The translations under genes and the position numbers were made by a program. This document shows, one piece after another, positions 23,871 through 31,125 of a stretch of 37,656 nt of DNA. Within the stretch, counting starts at the first letter, position 1. Every line of letters begins with the position of its first letter. Below the pieces are notes generated by a model that was not told where the DNA came from, did not search any database, and saw only the letters and a program-made list of their open reading frames with translations. This DNA is from a virus. The DNA is taken from positions 1-37,656 of the IMG/VR virus record IMGVR_UViG_3300031671_000004. One strand, given 5' to 3'.

Positions 23871-26546
23871 TTAGTAATCACCCCAACTGCCATTAACACC
23901 ACCTGCGTACTCATTCTCAGCGCTGCCGGGTGTGGGCTCGTAGTCAGCGTCGTCTTCGTCTTCGGAAGCCGGTTCATCCTTTGTTTGCCAATCGACAATT
24001 CCTTGACGGATTAGGGTCATCATAACACTGTCCGCCCGGTCAGGTGACTTGCCGTGTAGACGCTTCTTCATTTCCTTTTTTTCTTCAATGAATATCTTGT
24101 TGCCCCTAAAGAAATACTGGATACAACTTAATTCATCCATCAGTTCTTCTGGCAGCTTGCCATCTTCGTCTGGCATCAGATAAACATCGTCAGACTCAAA
24201 CATCTCCATAAGCTTCCAATACAGCTCAGCACGCTTGTTCGCAAATACCATTTGTGGCATACCCTCTGGCTTGTCGGTAGGTGACGTGTTCACGTCTACG
24301 CCGATGATCTGCGCCCATTGGTTATTACCGAGGGCCTCTTGTTCCTCTTGGAGCTGGAGCAGTTGGTCTAACACTCCACCGCCGACACCGATAACATCAA
24401 TGCAGGTAATGTCAGTCGGTAAGTTCTGTATCATAGGCCAAACCCGACCGGCAGTCTCGGTAGTTTTCTGCTTATGAAATGCTTGGCCGAAACCGATAAC
24501 TTTTCCCCAACGGCGAGTGACGACGCTAGAGTCGCTTCCTTCACGGGCAACATCAACACCGCGTATAGTGTTTTGGCTAGCGATGTAATCAGCTAACGCT
24601 TGCTTTCGCATCTCATCGTTTTTTGCCTCGAGCACTTGTGCCTCGGCCTCACTAATCTTCGGCGTGGGATCAGGCAAGTTAAGCCCAAGCACTTTCTCCA
24701 GCCGTTCGTTGCTGCAGGCTTTCTCGATCCAGTTCAGCGGGATAAGGTTGTTTTCGCCGACTTCTGGGAACTTGGCGCGGATACGCGACTGATAGAGCGG
24801 ACTACCGACACCCCACTTTTTCAGACGCTCATAGGCCCATACAGGTGAGATGAGCGAGTGGTATGGCTGTAAGAGTTCCTGCTTCGACTCGATTGCTTTG
24901 ACCAATTGCTCTTCGTTACGAATATTATTCGCTATAAAGTTTGGCGTATCGAAAGCGTCTATGCGGATGCGATGCGCTAACGAGCCAGGCTTGTGACTAT
25001 CACGAAAGGTACCGGTTTGGCTCGTCGGGTTGCCGAGCATCAGGAAGCGGGCATCGGCGCTCGTTAAGATGGCGTAAATACCCTCGAAGATTAATTCATC
25101 AATAGCAGCTGCTTCATCGGCGATAACGAGGATATGACCGCTATCTGCATGATAACCCTGGATACGGTTCGGGTCCTTGCTTGAAACGCCGACAGCGAAC
25201 CAGTTGCTGCTTATCTGCCAGCCGGTTACGTTCGGGTGATCACCACCAAGGGGGATTTTAGCTTTGTCGTAGCGGGTATTGATTTCGCGCCACAACAGGT
25301 CTTTTACCTGACGGAATGTATTACCGGACCAACAATACTTTCCATTACGCCGCACAAGTACGATTCCACTTGGTACCTTCACGCAATAGACGACTCCCTT
25401 ATAGTTTTGCTTGTACCAGTCCGTTCCCTTGACAGTTGGGTATGCGCCACGATTCCATATCCTCACACAATACGCCGTGTACTCTACAGGAAGGTTTGAA
25501 AAATAAGATTTTGTTCTCGACTCACACGATATGTTAGTAATCATGCCTGCTTTTATACATAACTCTTGTAGGTCATCAGCCAATATGCGCGATGAGGTAC
25601 ATAGCTTGCGTGAACCATTTACGTCCACAGAACCATCGCCCATCGCGTAACCATCGAGAAATGCTTTGATACAGGCTTGGTTAGCCTCCTTAACATAGGC
25701 GGGCACGTGTTTTGTTCTTGCTTTGCCGTACTGTACTAGTTCTTCGGCGAGCGCCTTTGCGTGAATGGTAATGTCAACGCATGCAGGATCGCTTTGTTTA
25801 GGATAAACTTTTGCTCTTTCAAGCCAACCAATATGCTCAACTAATCCTAGCGCATATGCGATATGCTTCTTTTGCGTTAGTGTCACCCGGTATTTACGTT
25901 TAGGTGGGTTGAACTCTGCCCACCCTTCGGCAAACCAAAAACCTAAGAATTCAAACCAATCGGGATCTTCCTGCTTTCCAACCCAGGTTGCCGTCTTTCG
26001 GAAGCGCTCCCATTTCCCATAAATTTCTTCGGCTGTATTAATACGAAACCCTTTTGATTTTTCTGGTCGATGCCACATACGGTGGTTTGGTGTTACAAGA
26101 AGGTCGACGAGGCCGTTCTTAGCACCTATCATTTCGCCTTTATATGGAAAAGTTATGATATCTGAAGGCTTCACGAATTCGAGCTTTGTGCCGTCGACTA
26201 ACTGCGCAACTTCGTCTGTATCGTTGAGGTCACGGAATAGCACCCAACCACGTTGACGAGTCAAGATTTCTGTCTGGTCATCATAACAAGGTGCAGTCGT
26301 AACGACGATAGATTCTTCATAGGAGGATAAGTACCACGGTACCAGACAGCCAGAAGTGCCCGTCTTGCCAGCGGAGTTACAGCTGGAAACCGTCGTGGTG
26401 CGGTTATGTACTACACTCTGGGCAATTTCTATTTGTTGACGATACGGTGTAAAACCGAGGATATGCTCAAAAAACCACTCGGGGTGCTGGCGGTAGTACG
26501 CTTGGAGCTTCTTGGCCTGATCAGGAGTCAGGCTCTGTTGGCTCAA
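23871..26546 (-). CDS. terL: Terminase large subunit, intein-containing
   Basis: 891 aa as translated, 568 aa after removal of a 323-residue intein. ATPase part: Walker A-like SSCNSAGKT at 54-62, then the ESIVVTTAP segment interrupted by the intein, TFRQVKDLLWREI resuming the extein, and Walker B HILVIADEAAA. Nuclease part: RGVDVAREGSDSS with the first metal-binding Asp, CIDVIGVGGG, and SPDRADSVMM near the end. All catalytic elements seem present. Protein splicing is needed for activity because the intein splits the ATPase domain 25 residues after Walker A. The start overlaps the small terminase by 26 bases. Confidence 0.93.
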   Translation of the reverse strand: MSQQSLTPDQAKKLQAYYRQHPEWFFEHILGFTPYRQQIEIAQSVVHNRTTTVSSCNSAGKTGTSGCLVPWYLSSYEESIVVTTAPCYDDQTEILTRQRGWVLFRDLNDTDEVAQLVDGTKLEFVKPSDIITFPYKGEMIGAKNGLVDLLVTPNHRMWHRPEKSKGFRINTAEEIYGKWERFRKTATWVGKQEDPDWFEFLGFWFAEGWAEFNPPKRKYRVTLTQKKHIAYALGLVEHIGWLERAKVYPKQSDPACVDITIHAKALAEELVQYGKARTKHVPAYVKEANQACIKAFLDGYAMGDGSVDVNGSRKLCTSSRILADDLQELCIKAGMITNISCESRTKSYFSNLPVEYTAYCVRIWNRGAYPTVKGTDWYKQNYKGVVYCVKVPSGIVLVRRNGKYCWSGNTFRQVKDLLWREINTRYDKAKIPLGGDHPNVTGWQISSNWFAVGVSSKDPNRIQGYHADSGHILVIADEAAAIDELIFEGIYAILTSADARFLMLGNPTSQTGTFRDSHKPGSLAHRIRIDAFDTPNFIANNIRNEEQLVKAIESKQELLQPYHSLISPVWAYERLKKWGVGSPLYQSRIRAKFPEVGENNLIPLNWIEKACSNERLEKVLGLNLPDPTPKISEAEAQVLEAKNDEMRKQALADYIASQNTIRGVDVAREGSDSSVVTRRWGKVIGFGQAFHKQKTTETAGRVWPMIQNLPTDITCIDVIGVGGGVLDQLLQLQEEQEALGNNQWAQIIGVDVNTSPTDKPEGMPQMVFANKRAELYWKLMEMFESDDVYLMPDEDGKLPEELMDELSCIQYFFRGNKIFIEEKKEMKKRLHGKSPDRADSVMMTLIRQGIVDWQTKDEPASEDEDDADYEPTPGSAENEYAGGVNGSWGDY
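25320..26288 (-). mobile_element. Intein with LAGLIDADG-type endonuclease in terL
   Basis: Residues 87-409 of the terL product. It starts with Cys87 (CYDDQTEIL, block A), has a block B-like LVTPNHRMWH, two dodecapeptide motifs LGFWFAEGW at ~201 and FLDGYAMGDGS at ~296 of the homing endonuclease, then VVYCVKVPSGIVLVRRNGK (block F) and ends SGN before extein Thr410. The penultimate residue is Gly rather than the canonical His; such ends occur in phage inteins, but splicing may depend on another His. Both acidic residues of the endonuclease motifs are kept, so homing may still work. The insertion site TTAP/T is in the most conserved part of the ATPase. Confidence 0.93.
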
Positions 26547-27024
26547 CGACCTCTCCCTCTAGTATGCCATCGCGTTCGGCGGCTGCTAGTACATCCATCA
26601 GACCGCCTTGAACTTTGATGTCCTGGCGCTGAACAGGCGTGCGTAGACCGTGATGTCCTAGGTACGTCTTCAGCGCATCTACTGCCGCCCGCTGATCGTG
26701 GTGCGGCGCATTCGGGCCAAGCGAACTCACGCCAATTAAATACAAACGATTCCAAGCAGCAGTTTCACGAGCGAGCGGTACGACTTCATCACGTCGCGCC
26801 CTGACCTTTTCAGCGAACCCGTGTTCACGCCTCCAACGCCATGTGGTAGCTTCGTTGACGTTATACTTTTCACAGAATTGCTTAGTAGTCATAGAGGAGA
26901 CAGTCCCGGTATCTGATACGAGCATACCGCCGAGAGCGCTGAAGGTCAGGTACTCATCGTATGCAAAAGCGTGGCGTCGAGCGACACCGGTCGGGGTAAT
27001 TGATGAAATTGCATTTCCTTGCAT
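26521..27024 (-). CDS. terS: Terminase small subunit
   Basis: 167 aa. A helix-turn-helix lies at ~46-66 (MTTKQFCEKYNVNEATTWRW), followed by a helical oligomerisation region, and a C-terminal Gly/Glu-rich tail. It immediately precedes and overlaps terL. The protein should recognise the packaging site and load the large subunit. Its ATG follows the preceding TAA without a gap. Sequence identity alone is weak; order and HTH make it solid. Confidence 0.82.
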   Translation of the reverse strand: MQGNAISSITPTGVARRHAFAYDEYLTFSALGGMLVSDTGTVSSMTTKQFCEKYNVNEATTWRWRREHGFAEKVRARRDEVVPLARETAAWNRLYLIGVSSLGPNAPHHDQRAAVDALKTYLGHHGLRTPVQRQDIKVQGGLMDVLAAAERDGILEGEVVEPTEPDS

Positions 27025-27351
27025 TTATCGTTTATGATACCAAACCACATCCAACTCGTGCAATCCCCCGCATCCCGGACACCGTGCTTGACCATTCTCG
27101 AGCGCGATAATCACCGGAATTCCGCAGACGTGCTGCGGCCCTGACTGCTTGACCTCTTCCAACGGATCGCCCTGCATATACCGTTCCAGCCGGAGCATCT
27201 TCAAATGGTGCTCACTAATGACCACGGCACAGATATGCACCATCGGGTAATCGGCTTTGATAGATGGCACGAGGTCATTCACGACTGCCATGAAGCCTTT
27301 CATCGTGTCGAAGTCATAGTCGCGGAGATCGACGGTTATTGGCGGGATCAT
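27025..27351 (-). CDS. Small protein with zinc-ribbon-like motif
   Basis: 108 aa. It ends with CPGCGGLHELDVVW, half of a zinc ribbon, and also has HVCG earlier (Cys95-like), which could supply another ligand. It lies between the 30-aa gene and terS in the ATGA-linked chain. No family recognised. Confidence 0.65.
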   Translation of the reverse strand: MIPPITVDLRDYDFDTMKGFMAVVNDLVPSIKADYPMVHICAVVISEHHLKMLRLERYMQGDPLEEVKQSGPQHVCGIPVIIALENGQARCPGCGGLHELDVVWYHKR

Positions 27352-27440
27352 TGATCGCAGTCCCAGGTTATCGTCCTATTTCGCAGCTTCCGACGAATAA
27401 GCTTATCGAGCTGCTTAGGTTGTGATTTGGTAGCAATCAT
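27348..27440 (-). CDS. 30-residue basic protein
   Basis: 30 aa: MIATKSQPKQLDKLIRRKLR followed by a ten-residue end with Trp26 and Cys28. It is strongly basic. Its ATG overlaps the upstream gene's stop as ATGA, and its TGA overlaps the next gene's ATG the same way, so coupling on both sides supports it as a real gene despite its size. Function unknown; the charge suggests nucleic acid binding. Confidence 0.6.
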   Translation of the reverse strand: MIATKSQPKQLDKLIRRKLRNRTITWDCDQ

Positions 27441-27655
27441 GGCTCCTCCCGATTCTCAATATCCAGCCTATCGTGTATCTTCTCCATGAGCGCATCCAGC
27501 TTCGGTTGGACATTGTCGCAAAAGATCAGCTCCTCCAAAAAGTGATGCTCCTCGCAGAAGATCAAAATGTTTGACAGCGATAGCGCCAGATCGCCGTCTA
27601 GAACCACGGGGATTTTTATTACTTCGAGCGTGGTATGGCGGTTGATGCTGGTCAC
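27437..27655 (-). CDS. Small hypothetical protein, GTG start
   Basis: 72 aa from GTG at 27655, which overlaps the preceding TGA as GTGA. An ATG at 27682 would extend it nine residues further into the upstream gene. Acidic and helical in the second half (LSLSNILIFCEEHHFLEELI). No family recognised. It is part of the tightly packed early gene chain. Confidence 0.6.
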   Translation of the reverse strand: MTSINRHTTLEVIKIPVVLDGDLALSLSNILIFCEEHHFLEELIFCDNVQPKLDALMEKIHDRLDIENREEP

Positions 27656-27882
27656 GCCGCTAACTCCCCATGCACCGGACAATTAGCCCGCTTGGCATAC
27701 TTCGGATCTGGGCAGTTGCATACTGGCTCAGGTGGCTTCTCATACGTCGTCGTCTTTCCCATCCGCACAAACGCCTGGACTTCTTCAAGCCGAGCACAGG
27801 CCTTATTTCTCCACGGCTGGACAATTGACTTGTCCGCTTTGATTTGCTCAATGAAGGTGATGAAAGCGGCGTCGTAGTTCAT
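27652..27882 (-). CDS. Small Cys-rich protein
   Basis: 76 aa. A helical N-terminus is followed by CNCPDPKYAKRANCPVHG, where three Cys and one His could bind zinc. This kind of small protein is frequent in phage early regions. ATGA overlap with the upstream gene. Function unknown. Confidence 0.65.
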   Translation of the reverse strand: MNYDAAFITFIEQIKADKSIVQPWRNKACARLEEVQAFVRMGKTTTYEKPPEPVCNCPDPKYAKRANCPVHGELAA

Positions 27883-28115
27883 CCCTGCTCCCCTCCGATC
27901 TCCGGCAAATGTATCTCTTCCATCATCGCCTGCCGCTCTTCCGAATTCCGTGCCATGACAATCAGGCTGCCAGCAATGGCGATCAGGGCGGACAAGGTGC
28001 CGTTCTCCGTGCCAGCCGCTTGCCGCGAATAGCCGTTCTGGGCACGTTCGAGCATCTTCTCGGACAGTGCCAGGAGTTCTTCGTTGGTGAGGGGTTGTTT
28101 GGGTTGCGTTTCCAT
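27879..28115 (-). CDS. Small hypothetical protein
   Basis: 78 aa, helical, acidic. A hydrophobic helix lies at ~43-55 (LSALIAIAGSLIVMA), possibly buried or membrane-touching. It is coupled by ATGA to the next gene. SD before the ATG is weak. No family recognised. Confidence 0.6.
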   Translation of the reverse strand: METQPKQPLTNEELLALSEKMLERAQNGYSRQAAGTENGTLSALIAIAGSLIVMARNSEERQAMMEEIHLPEIGGEQG

Positions 28116-28124
28116 ATTTCTACT

Positions 28125-28349
28125 TTACCCCTTTCGCTTGCTGTCTTCACGCAAATTCGATGCTTCCTGCTGAGCCGCTTCACTGATAGCGGATCGGTAA
28201 TACGGCTCGATCAGCATCTGCCGCAACCTTTCCGACTCGACGCGGTAAGCCACGCCGTTGATAATAACCACATCGCCGACCTTGGCAATGGTGATCTCGG
28301 GATTCGGAAAATTGATTTCTTGAACTTTTTTGCGGTTGAATATGCTCAC
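28125..28349 (-). CDS. Small hypothetical protein, GTG start
   Basis: 74 aa from GTG with AAAGGAG seven bases upstream. A short beta part (VGDVVIINGVAYRVES) resembles small SH3-like barrels, then a helix. No family recognised. It is a member of the early gene chain. Confidence 0.6.
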   Translation of the reverse strand: MSIFNRKKVQEINFPNPEITIAKVGDVVIINGVAYRVESERLRQMLIEPYYRSAISEAAQQEASNLREDSKRKG

Positions 28350-28361
28350 TTCGTGTCTCCT

Positions 28362-28844
28362 TTAAACTTCCTCTGGATTATGTCTCGCTTTGTCCGACAG
28401 GTATTCCGATTCACAAGCGCATTCGCCCGCTCTATAATCACACCATTGGTTGTTCATTCCCCTGAGTTGCGATCTAACCTTCTCGCGCCAGGCAGTATCC
28501 TGAATCAGCTTTGACCATTTCAGACCTTCGGGATTCGGACCAGTCACATGACCGCCTTCATCGTGAGCGATATCGTTTATTTGCTTTTGGATGGAATATT
28601 GCCCACGACAATGATCTTTGGCTTCTATTCGCTTTGATTCCTGGATGACTTCTGAGGTAAGCCAATCTGGTTGGGTGAGTTGCTCTTTGGCAATGCTGAC
28701 GATCTGACTTGATAGCACTGAGCCATCACCCAGTCGGGCAGGGAATGGATGCTTTGCGCTTTCCCATGTATCGCGAAGTGACAGGCCGTTTTCGTTATCC
28801 AGCCGATGCGTTGTTCCGTCTCGTAACGTGACTATGTAGCTCAT
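28362..28844 (-). CDS. Hypothetical early protein
   Basis: 160 aa. The ATG at 28844 forms ATGA with the replication gene's stop, so it is chosen over the ATG at 28862. The beginning MSYIVTLRDGTTHRLDNENG is beta-like, and the C-terminal part has four cysteines or histidines (QWCDYRAGECACESEY). No family recognised. Confidence 0.65.
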   Translation of the reverse strand: MSYIVTLRDGTTHRLDNENGLSLRDTWESAKHPFPARLGDGSVLSSQIVSIAKEQLTQPDWLTSEVIQESKRIEAKDHCRGQYSIQKQINDIAHDEGGHVTGPNPEGLKWSKLIQDTAWREKVRSQLRGMNNQWCDYRAGECACESEYLSDKARHNPEEV

Positions 28845-29767
28845 GCTGTTCTCGGCCTCCATGCCCTAGGTTTTTGCTCTTCGGCAGCTCGTTTGAATGC
28901 GTTTACAACGGAGAGGCGCTTGGTGTAGATGTCAAACGCGGTGTTGATGTCCGGCTTGTACTCAATTTTTATCACAGCGAACTTATCACGCATGAACTCC
29001 AGGTAAACGATTAGGTCTTCTTCGGGTGCTTCACCCTTCATGGAGGCTATTTTCTTCCGCAACGTGTCATGGTTTGGAGTAGGTAAACCCAAAGACTTGA
29101 TCGCTTCATAGTAGAGCTTCGTTATCGAATCAACTTTTTCCAAATCCTGAACACTTTTTTTATCCGCGGCGCGTTTTCGCGACGCAGTATTACCGTTAGG
29201 TTTAGGTTTAAGTAAAGGTTTAAGTAAAGGTAAAGAATCCTCGGGTTCCTTGGTAGGAACTTGGTAGGAACTTGTATGACCCATAGTAGGGTCATCGTCT
29301 ACCTCTGTTACTGGGATGTCTTCAAGCACAATGCTCCATTTCTCAAGCATGGACTTCCCCCAATGTGCCTGGACGCTTTCATAGAACGTTCGTGGTATTT
29401 GTTTCTTAATTTTTGCAGGTAGTTCTTGAAATTCGCGTATGATGCCTTTCGCGGTTGGGTTGTCAATGCTGCCACCCGTGGATTGGTGTTTCGGTCGGTT
29501 CAATAAGCAGACATAGCCGCCTTCAATAAGCACGATCTTTCCATCACGCGCAAAGCGGGCAAGCATCTTATTCACCATATCAGCGTCTAGCCCAGTCTCA
29601 AAGGCAATCCGGCGCGGATGGAATTCGTAAACTCCTAGAATGGACACCATTGGGTTATCCAGAAGATATCCAAAAAGCAGTTTTTCAAGAGGGTCGAGAT
29701 TAGTAACGTAGTTGTCTTCCCAGAAATGGGTGCTTTTGTAACGCTTCTTACTCATCGCTGAGGACAT
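28841..29767 (-). CDS. Phage replication initiator / DnaD-like protein
   Basis: 308 aa from ATG 29767, which has GAGG six bases upstream; a TTG at 29779 or an ATG at 29755 are alternatives. Residues ~5-95 form a winged-helix-like region (LDPLEKLLFGYLLDNPM, then DADMVNKMLARFARDGKIVL and GGYVCLLN) as in phage replication initiators such as gpO/DnaD types. A Lys/Pro-rich linker (~185-215) leads to a helical C-terminal domain. The candidate origin lies 350 bp upstream, as expected for an initiator that loads the host helicase. The family call is moderate. Confidence 0.65.
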   Translation of the reverse strand: MSSAMSKKRYKSTHFWEDNYVTNLDPLEKLLFGYLLDNPMVSILGVYEFHPRRIAFETGLDADMVNKMLARFARDGKIVLIEGGYVCLLNRPKHQSTGGSIDNPTAKGIIREFQELPAKIKKQIPRTFYESVQAHWGKSMLEKWSIVLEDIPVTEVDDDPTMGHTSSYQVPTKEPEDSLPLLKPLLKPKPNGNTASRKRAADKKSVQDLEKVDSITKLYYEAIKSLGLPTPNHDTLRKKIASMKGEAPEEDLIVYLEFMRDKFAVIKIEYKPDINTAFDIYTKRLSVVNAFKRAAEEQKPRAWRPRTA

Positions 29768-29933
29768 CCAGTGCCTCAAGATAATCGCCGATCTCTTTCA
29801 GCGCGTTCGGTTTGTCGAGCAATTCAAAAATCTCAGCCATCTGCTGCGTAGATAGTGGAGCGTTACGTCCTCTATCAAAACTAATTCCACATGAGGTAAG
29901 AACTGCTGCGTACCGTGTGTATTTATCGTCCAC
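29748..29933 (-). CDS. First gene of the early operon, small protein
   Basis: 61 aa from GTG at 29933 (MDDKYTRYAAVLTSCGISFD if GTG is read as Met). Helical and acidic at the end. Its only SD-like sequence, GAGGTG, lies in the 3' arm of the leader hairpin 29938-29968, so ribosome access may depend on opening the hairpin. It overlaps the replication gene. No family recognised. Confidence 0.55.
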   Translation of the reverse strand: MDDKYTRYAAVLTSCGISFDRGRNAPLSTQQMAEIFELLDKPNALKEIGDYLEALDVLSDE

Positions 29934-29949
29934 GAAAAAAGCACCTCAT
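29923..29949 (-). CDS. Possible 8-residue leader peptide
   Basis: ATG AGG TGC TTT TTT CGT GGA CGA TAA. GGAG at 29958-29955 lies five bases before this ATG, and both lie in the loop of the leader hairpin. It overlaps the start of the 61-aa gene in another frame. It could be a chance ORF. Confidence 0.3.
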   Translation of the reverse strand: MRCFFRGR

Positions 29950-29968
29950 TTTTTCTCCGAGGTGCTTT
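29935..29968 (-). terminator. Leader hairpin with terminator form
   Basis: Perfect 10-bp stem AAAGCACCTC / GAGGTGCTTT (29968-29959 and 29947-29938), loop of 11 bases, followed on the minus strand by TTTTTT. It lies between the early promoter and the first early gene, so it should stop most transcripts unless antiterminated. Confidence 0.7.
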
Positions 29969-29982
29969 GACCTTTCGTTATC

Positions 29983-30000
29983 GCTATTGAACACAATAGC
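29983..30000. promoter_or_regulatory. Palindromic operator candidate
   Basis: GCTATTG AACA CAATAGC is a perfect 7-bp inverted repeat with a 4-bp spacer, overlapping the early -10. Size and symmetry match phage repressor operators. No repressor gene was identified in the window. Confidence 0.5.
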
Positions 30001-30022
30001 ATACTACGACCGATGCTGTAAA
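29993..30022 (-). promoter_or_regulatory. Early leftward promoter candidate
   Basis: TTTACA at 30022-30017, 18-bp spacer, TATTGT at 29998-29993. The predicted start is near 29986. The -10 overlaps the palindrome 29983-30000, so a bound repressor would block it. Confidence 0.45.
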
Positions 30023-30131
30023 CACCCTCGGTTAATTTTTTTCCAAGGGCTTTTGTTAGCGATAACGAAAAGTCCTTTACCTCGACTGTAACACAATCCC
30101 ACTTTTGCTCCAACTCCGACCTACTGTGAAG

Positions 30132-30303
30132 TTATCCACCATTTTGCCCGGAACGCGTTTAACAGATAGGGCAAATGTGGATAAAGTACCCTGAATGTGG
30201 AAAACCGTTTTTCCTGATATCGGAAAAAACTTCCTGCGACAGATGGCCGTGAGGCATCCTTCCATTGGATAAACTGGCGAGATAACCGTTTATAAATTTA
30301 TAA
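30132..30303. other. Candidate phage replication origin
   Basis: DnaA-box-like sites: TTATCCACC at 30132-30140 (one mismatch), TGTGGATAA at 30176-30184 (perfect, inverted), TGTGGAAAA at 30196-30204 (one mismatch, exactly 20 bp from the previous). Around 30199-30228 lie short GGAAAA/TTTTCC inverted repeats. An AT-rich perfect palindrome TTATAAATTTATAA lies at 30290-30303 and could be an unwinding element. The stretch separates the leftward replication genes from the rightward accessory genes. No convincing gene lies in 30000-30349. Confidence 0.5.
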
Positions 30304-30349
30304 GCATACCTGCCGATAGTGGCAGCGTTATTCTGTTTCGGAGTTTTTT

Positions 30350-31018
30350 ATGACGAATGAAGATGGTGATGGAAGTCAACCAGAGGCGCAGCCGCCTGCA
30401 GCTTCATCGACTACTGCTTCCGCGCCTGCGTCTACTGCGCCTGCGGTCAAGAAGAAAGAGAGCGTGGGTGACATCTGGAAGTCAAGTACTAAGGATGCTT
30501 TTGAGACGGTAGGAAATACCGAGACGGTTATCGGCACGCACCGGCAGATAATAGACGCCGGGCTACTCGGCATATGCGTTACATTTCTCGTTGCACTGCT
30601 TACGATGCAACCGACAGCCGTTGATGCCAACCTGCAAAGCGCCATAATCGCCTTCGGCATTGCGTTGCCTCTGATAGGCTGGGGATACCTTCAGGCAGCC
30701 ATAAAGCTTAAGGAGGGCTACAAAAACATCCTGCTTGAATCATTACTCATAGGTTCCTCTGTAGGCGAAAGTGTTGGTGAGCTAGCAGCCGTCATAGGCA
30801 TATTCTTCATATTCCGTCATTTTAGCTCTGGGGCAGGCGCTGCTTTTATCTGGTCAGCCGTTTTTGCGGTAGTTGCCGTTCCTGTTTTGGCGTTCATCGG
30901 ACTGTTTGTTTACGCAATGAGGAAGAGTAAGGAACTGGCAGCAAAACAACAGGCAAAAAGTGCCGGTACTCCTACACCGGGGCAAAAAGCAACCGGCCAA
31001 ACAAATAACAATCCGTAG
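30350..31018 (+). CDS. Four-helix membrane protein
   Basis: 222 aa. An N-terminal Pro/Ala/Ser/Thr-rich cytoplasmic or disordered region (1-40) is followed by predicted membrane helices at ~68-86, 97-116, 142-158 and 163-190, and a Lys/Gln/Thr/Pro tail. CGGAG precedes the ATG. It is the first rightward gene from the control region. No family recognised. It might alter the host membrane or exclude other phages; that is inference. Confidence 0.75.
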   Translation: MTNEDGDGSQPEAQPPAASSTTASAPASTAPAVKKKESVGDIWKSSTKDAFETVGNTETVIGTHRQIIDAGLLGICVTFLVALLTMQPTAVDANLQSAIIAFGIALPLIGWGYLQAAIKLKEGYKNILLESLLIGSSVGESVGELAAVIGIFFIFRHFSSGAGAAFIWSAVFAVVAVPVLAFIGLFVYAMRKSKELAAKQQAKSAGTPTPGQKATGQTNNNP

Positions 31019-31054
31019 CCTTATACCCTCCACGCTGCCTTCCTTGACAGTCGC

Positions 31055-31065
31055 GGTATAATACC
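31055..31065 (+). promoter_or_regulatory. Palindromic -10 region GGTATAATACC
   Basis: A perfect -10 hexamer TATAAT at 31057-31062 lies in an 11-bp palindrome upstream of the AlbA_2-type gene. A TTGACA at 31044-31049 is only 7 bp away, too close to pair with it, and no good -35 is at 17 bp. Confidence 0.35.
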
Positions 31066-31125
31066 GATAACGTTTTTTGTTGATCTAGAACCACGTTGGG
31101 ACTGCTACGTTGAAAGAGATGCACA

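Larger units (their letters stand above)
29973..30071. repeat. Inverted copies of TTTCGTTATCGCTA
   Basis: A word near TTTCGTTATCGCTA at 29973-29986 recurs inverted at about 30056-30070 (TAGCGATAACGAAA). The two bracket the early promoter with about 70 bp between. They could be paired binding sites allowing DNA looping. Confidence 0.5.

Noticed and set aside
30077-30265. 62-codon minus-strand ORF in the control region
   Set aside because: It spans the DnaA-box cluster, lacks an SD and does not look protein-like.
31044-31062. TTGACA followed by TATAAT as a promoter
   Set aside because: The spacer is only 7 bp, so they cannot act together as -35 and -10; only the -10 is kept as a weak candidate.
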